NCBI GenBank assembly: GCA_915069725.1
Contig: CAJZFF010000102.1
Span: 1 to 6,506 of the forward strand
Length of the DNA stretch: 6,506 bases
From: an uncultured Actinomyces sp.
GTDB lineage: Bacteria; Actinomycetota; Actinomycetes; Actinomycetales; Actinomycetaceae
Direction of reading: 5' to 3'
The translations under genes and the position numbers were made by a program. The notes beneath the pieces are model-generated. The model was not told the origin of the DNA and searched no databases. It saw only the letters and a list, made by a program, of their open reading frames with translations. Shown here in pieces: positions 4,393 to 6,506 of this stretch (positions within the stretch are counted from its first letter, which is position 1; every line of letters begins with the position of its first letter).

Positions 4393-4788
4393 ATGAGTTC
4401 GCAAGCACTGTCCGAGGCGTCGTCGACTCTTGCGGGGTTCGATGCCGCAGTTGGGTTCACGGTGCAGCAGCATCTGTTTTCCCGCGGAATCACTCGCGCC
4501 CACCTTGGGACACTTCTTGGTGTGCCAGGGCAAAGCGTCTCTAGCCGTCTGCGCGGCAAGGTGCGTTGGACTGCGGGTGATTTGGCCGTGGCCGCTGAAC
4601 TGTTCGGGGTGGGGGTTGCTGACCTCTATCCCACCCGCAGCGCCGAGGGTTGGGTTCCGGCACCTTACGTCCCGGGCACGAGTACGGCCCCGGTCCCTGG
4701 TGGGGTCGAGGCCGGCGGGGTACCCCCTGTGGGGCTCGAACCCACGACCTTCGGATTAAAAGTCCGCAGCTCTGACCAACTGAGCTAA
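4393..4788 (+). CDS. XRE/Cro-type helix-turn-helix regulator whose 3' end runs through tRNA-Lys in antisense
   Basis: A 131-residue protein. Residues 22-80 form a compact XRE-like domain: VQQHLFSRGITRAHLGTLLG (first helices), VPGQSVSSRLRGKVRW (recognition helix region), then DLAVAAELFGVGVADLYP, where the closing 'L-x-V-x-x-x-DL' pattern is typical of the family. The start is fixed by the leaderless promoter, with ATG 6 nt after the -10 box. Residues 81-109 are a Pro/Val/Gly linker. From residue 110 to the stop the codons are the complement of the tRNA-Lys gene (PVGLEPTTFGLKV), and the TAA at 4786-4788 lies inside the tRNA near its 5' end. The tail is thus supplied by the tRNA sequence and probably has no conserved function. 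The gene faces the excisionase-like gene and likely acts as the repressor of the small element, although no binding data can be read from the sequence. Confidence 0.75.
   Translation: MSSQALSEASSTLAGFDAAVGFTVQQHLFSRGITRAHLGTLLGVPGQSVSSRLRGKVRWTAGDLAVAAELFGVGVADLYPTRSAEGWVPAPYVPGTSTAPVPGGVEAGGVPPVGLEPTTFGLKVRSSDQLS
4669..4758. repeat. Right copy of tRNA-Lys boundary repeat (attachment-site-like)
   Basis: Partner of 2341-2430. It covers 52 bp beyond the tRNA 3' end (within the XRE coding sequence) and 38 bp of the tRNA itself up to the anticodon region. Because the tRNA here is intact, this is the end at which the tRNA was kept functional after integration. Confidence 0.7.
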
Positions 4789-4794
4789 GGGGGC
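4721..4794 (-). tRNA. tRNA-Lys (anticodon UUU)
   Basis: The minus strand folds into a full cloverleaf. The 5' acceptor strand GCCCCCT pairs with AGGGGGT (first pair G-U), followed by TA, a D-arm GCTC/GAGC with loop AGTTGGTCA, an anticodon arm with loop CTTTTAA, variable AGGTC, and a T-arm GTGGG/CCCAC with loop TTCGAGC. The discriminator base is A. The last pair of the anticodon stem (27-43) is a G-A mismatch. CCA is not encoded: the bases after A73 are CCC. The gene serves as the apparent insertion site of the neighbouring element, and the XRE gene reads through it in antisense. Confidence 0.93.
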
Positions 4795-4839
4795 GCGCCG
4801 ACGGCCGGAAGCAGAGTCCAGACGCCATCGGCAGGGGCC

Positions 4840-4870
4840 AGCATAGCCGGACGACCGACCGCCGTGTCGA
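4840..4870 (-). promoter_or_regulatory. Possible promoter of tRNA-Lys
   Basis: On the minus strand TATGCT (4845-4840) could be the -10 box and TCGACA (4870-4865) a -35 box, but the spacer is 19 bp, longer than ideal. Transcription would start near 4833, leaving a 5' leader of about 40 nt to be removed by RNase P. Confidence 0.35.
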
Positions 4871-4871
4871 A

Positions 4872-4923
4872 CCGGCCTCACCGTCGGCCGGAAGTGAACC
4901 GGTGGGGGAGCGCCCATGCTCCC
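4872..4923. other. Two small hairpins in the leader of the 4982 gene
   Basis: CCGGCC (4872-4877) pairs with GGCCGG (4886-4891) over 8 nt, and GGGAGC (4906-4911) with GCTCCC (4918-4923) over 6 nt. They lie between the tRNA promoter region and the start codon at 4982. They might fold in the leader mRNA, but six-pair GC stems arise easily at this base composition. Confidence 0.2.
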
Positions 4924-4981
4924 GCGAGACAATGGGGCTGCGCGTCGTCGCCGGCGCGCCCGCACCGCGTGAGGAGTTCCC

Positions 4982-5644
4982 ATGGCCCGCCAGTTCCACC
5001 GCCCCGCCCGGCTCGACCCCGAGGCCGCCGAACAGATCGAGGGCAGCACCGACACCGCCGTCGCCTCCGAGCTCGCCCACCGCGCTGCCCAGGCCCTCAT
5101 CGGCGGCTTCCCCGGCACCGAGACCGAGGACGACCCCATCACCCGCTCCGGCGTCGTCGCCGCGGTCGCCGCCAACGGCATCGACGACATCGCCGAGCTG
5201 TGGGCCGACTCCCCGGCCACCACCCTGCCCGGTACCCTGTGGCGCCTGTTCCTCGTGCGCGAGTGGATCCGTCGCGACCCCGATCTCGTCGCCCGCCGCT
5301 ACGCCACCGTCATCGACCTCACCGAGGCCGACGACACCACGAACGCCCGCCTCGAGTCCGCCCTTAGCGAGGCGCGCCCCGCACCCTCCCCGACCGACCT
5401 GCGCGAGCGTCTCGACGCCGTCCTGGCCGGCAGCGTCGAGGGCTCGGTCACCGAGATCGCCCCACTGCTGAGCGCCACCGCCGGATTCCTGCGCGCCCTG
5501 GCGGCCGGCTCCAACCCCGTGTGGATCGAGGACGACACCGACGAACTCGCCGACCGCGTCACCCGCCGCGACTCCGCCCTCCTGGCCACCGCCGACGAGC
5601 TCACCGACGCCGCCCGCCGCGCTTCCGCCGGACTCCTCGACTGA
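4982..5644 (+). CDS. Conserved-looking actinobacterial protein of unknown function
   Basis: A 220-residue soluble protein with no signal peptide or membrane segment. The ATG follows GAGGAG (4971-4976) by 5 nt. It begins MARQFHRPARLDP, continues with a run of predicted helices rich in Ala, Glu and Asp, and has a distinctive central block LPGTLWRLFLVREWIRRDPD (82-101) followed by VARRYA. The last 80 residues are again helical and acidic, with NPVWIEDDTDELADRV at 178-193. The general pattern (charged N-terminus, 'LPG-LWRL-L-REW-RRDP' core, helical tail) is one I associate with hypothetical proteins conserved across actinobacteria, but I know of no function. Nearly every third position is G or C, so it looks like core-genome DNA in contrast to the element on its left. 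No catalytic or metal-binding motif is apparent. Confidence 0.85.
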   Translation: MARQFHRPARLDPEAAEQIEGSTDTAVASELAHRAAQALIGGFPGTETEDDPITRSGVVAAVAANGIDDIAELWADSPATTLPGTLWRLFLVREWIRRDPDLVARRYATVIDLTEADDTTNARLESALSEARPAPSPTDLRERLDAVLAGSVEGSVTEIAPLLSATAGFLRALAAGSNPVWIEDDTDELADRVTRRDSALLATADELTDAARRASAGLLD

Positions 5645-5678
5645 GAGGGCCTTGTGCAGGGGCGATCCGGGCGCGAGA

Positions 5679-5798
5679 TGTCCAAATCGGATACAAAGGC
5701 CCGAAGTGGGTGTGTGAAGATAGATCAGAACCGCATGATTCCGCGGATCTGTTGACGGCGTGAAGAGTGCGCAAGCTCCTTTGTATCCGATTTGGACA
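5679..5798. repeat. 120-bp segment bounded by a perfect 21-bp inverted repeat (MITE-like or paired operator)
   Basis: The left arm (5679-5699) starts TGTCCAAATCGG and ends ACAAAGG. The right arm (5778-5798) is its exact reverse complement, ending GGACA. The symmetry stops sharply at both ends. The 78-bp centre has its own imperfect hairpin, AGAACCGC (5727-5734) against GCGGATCT (5743-5750). The arms are A/T-richer than the surroundings. Terminal inverted repeats with TG...CA ends and no coding content fit a miniature inverted-repeat element, but I see no target-site duplication. Each arm is also a partial dyad (TGTCC with GGATACA), so a pair of binding sites for one regulator is the main alternative. 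It starts 34 bp after the stop of the 4982 gene. Confidence 0.6.
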
Positions 5799-5981
5799 CG
5801 ATCGGCACCATTGGCGAGATCATGCGCGCTTCGTTGGACGAGACGTAGGGGAGCGCGCAGCGGGGGCGCCTACCACCCGTGAGTCCCAAAGAGTGGGCGT
5901 GAGCGGCGGCGCCTCGCATCATCGCCGAACTGGGGAGGACCTCCACCCCACAAGGCCGCCCGGACGTGGGACCATGTGGCC
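5799..5981. other. Leader region of the acidic protein gene
   Basis: No gene is seen here. A short palindromic element GGAGG-A-CCTCC lies at 5934-5944 with flanking G and C runs that lengthen the stem. It is over 35 bp before the next start codon, too far to be its ribosome binding site. The open frame that begins in the right inverted-repeat arm at 5767 has a His/Arg-rich translation and no ribosome binding site, so I do not call it. Confidence 0.35.
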
Positions 5982-6506
5982 ATGACCAACGACGCGCCCC
6001 ACTCCGCCCCCACCCCGCTCTCCCGCTTCCTGGGCGGGTGGATGCGTCACTCCAGTCCTCAGGAGCCCGAGCAGGTGCCCGACGACGCCGAGGCGGCCGA
6101 GGCCGCCGAAACTGTTGAAGCCGCTGAAGCCACTGAGGCCGCCGAGTCGGCGGTCTCGCCCGAGGCCACGGGCCCCGGCGAGCCTGCAGTATCCGCCGAG
6201 GTCGCCGAGCCCGAAACCCAGGGGGAGTCCGACGGCGTCCCCGTCTCTCCCGACGGGTCGCCCACCGACGATGAGAGCCCCGAGGGGCGCAAGGCCGCAG
6301 GGCGCCTCGAGAAGCCTGACGACTCAGCCCGCTCGACCGACTCACATGACTCTGACGACTCCGAGGGTATCGAGGAGTCCGGCGAGGAGGAGCACATCAT
6401 CGAGGTCGCCGACCCGCGCGACTTCGCCGATGACTCCGGCCCCCAGTACGAGGACGAGGACTTCGACGACATCGTCGACGGTGAGGCCGCCCCGGCCCCC
6501 GGCCCC
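5982..6506 (+). CDS. Highly acidic Ala/Glu/Asp-rich protein, N-terminal part, runs off the window
   Basis: An open frame from ATG 5982 to the window end gives 175 residues with no stop. Residues 1-25 are neutral to basic and include LSRFLGGWMRH. Residues 34-75 are Ala/Glu repeats (AEAAEAAETVEAAEATEAAE). Residues 76-135 are Ser/Asp/Glu/Pro-rich and residues 136-165 extremely acidic (DEDFDDIVDG). The sequence looks disordered. No family can be assigned from it; in actinobacteria such acidic extensions often precede a folded domain, which would lie beyond 6506. No convincing Shine-Dalgarno precedes the ATG (the sequence reads GTGGGACCATGTGGCC), and an overlapping ATG at 5974 opens only a three-codon frame. 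Regular G/C third positions on this strand support it as real, and the long minus-strand frame opposite it is a shadow. Confidence 0.75.
   Translation, partial: MTNDAPHSAPTPLSRFLGGWMRHSSPQEPEQVPDDAEAAEAAETVEAAEATEAAESAVSPEATGPGEPAVSAEVAEPETQGESDGVPVSPDGSPTDDESPEGRKAAGRLEKPDDSARSTDSHDSDDSEGIEESGEEEHIIEVADPRDFADDSGPQYEDEDFDDIVDGEAAPAPGP

Larger units (their letters stand above)
2341..4758. mobile_element. Candidate small integrated element at tRNA-Lys
   Basis: The segment is bounded by two copies of the tRNA-Lys boundary repeat (2341-2430 and 4669-4758). The intact tRNA lies outside its right end with its 3' end facing inward, the standard geometry for tyrosine-recombinase integration into a tRNA 3' end. 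Inside are an excisionase-like gene (4114-4341), a divergent XRE regulator (4393-4788), overlapping tiny genes (3621-4114) and a zinc-finger-like protein (2773-3615). No integrase, replication or packaging gene lies between the repeats. The element would be about 2.3 kb and non-autonomous, either a satellite or a deletion remnant. The divergence between the repeat copies argues that it is not freshly inserted, or that the left copy belongs to an earlier insertion. Confidence 0.45.

Noticed and set aside
4541..5223. Long minus-strand reading frames across the tRNA and the start of the 4982 gene, including one ending APLAQLVRAADF.
   Set aside because: These endings are direct translations of the tRNA-Lys gene, a well-known source of spurious proteins. 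The upstream parts are shadows of the 4982 gene with no ribosome binding site.
5767..5985. 72-codon plus-strand frame beginning inside the right arm of the inverted repeat.
   Set aside because: His/Arg-rich composition, no ribosome binding site and no recognisable motif.
5725..6345. 206-codon open frame on the minus strand opposite the acidic protein.
   Set aside because: It is Arg/Pro-rich in the manner of an antisense shadow of a GC-rich gene, and its end runs through the inverted-repeat segment. The plus-strand frame has regular codon use.
1..6506. CRISPR array, rRNA genes or a complete insertion sequence.
   Set aside because: I see no regularly spaced direct repeats, no rRNA sequence and no transposase gene on either strand.

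Overview
The base composition (strong G/C bias at third codon positions), the polyalanine/arginine-rich proteins and the style of the promoters and small genes point to a high-GC actinobacterium. An oral Actinomyces-type genome is my best guess, but this is inference because there is no rRNA or marker gene in the window.

Layout, left to right. (1) 1-84 is the Arg/Gly-rich C-terminal tail of a gene that starts outside the window, probably a DEAD-box RNA helicase. (2) 271-1173 (+) is a secreted lipoprotein of the alpha/beta-hydrolase fold with a clear lipobox and a G-Y-S-G-G nucleophile elbow. (3) 1514-2017 (-) is a small winged-helix protein of the replication-initiator/HTH_36 type, with a strong ribosome binding site. 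A perfect 14-bp hairpin follows it. (4) 2018-2772 is mostly eroded DNA. It contains a degenerate copy (2341-2430) of the 3' part of the tRNA-Lys gene plus the DNA that flanks that tRNA further right. (5) 2773-4720 looks like the body of a small integrated element. It holds a zinc-finger-like protein with a possible OB-fold C-terminus (2773-3615, +), a compact chain of overlapping tiny genes on the minus strand headed by an excisionase-like wHTH gene (4341 down to 3621), and a divergent XRE-type regulator (4393-4788, +). (6) 4721-4794 (-) is an intact tRNA-Lys(UUU). (7) 4982-5644 (+) is a conserved-looking actinobacterial protein of unknown function. (8) 5679-5798 is a 120-bp segment bounded by a perfect 21-bp inverted repeat. 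(9) 5982-6506 (+) is the start of a very acidic Ala/Glu/Asp-rich protein that runs off the window.

How the parts fit together. The central segment has the logic of a miniature phage-like switch. A repressor-like XRE gene with a promoter that predicts a leaderless mRNA faces an excisionase-like gene across 51 bp, next to a tRNA gene whose 3' end is duplicated 2.3 kb away. No integrase is present between the two copies. The element is therefore either a non-autonomous satellite mobilised in trans or a deleted remnant. The left copy also carries a decayed tail of a second XRE gene of the same kind, which suggests successive insertions stacked at the same tRNA-Lys. At least one gene of the minus-strand chain (3621-3790) appears broken by a single-base change.
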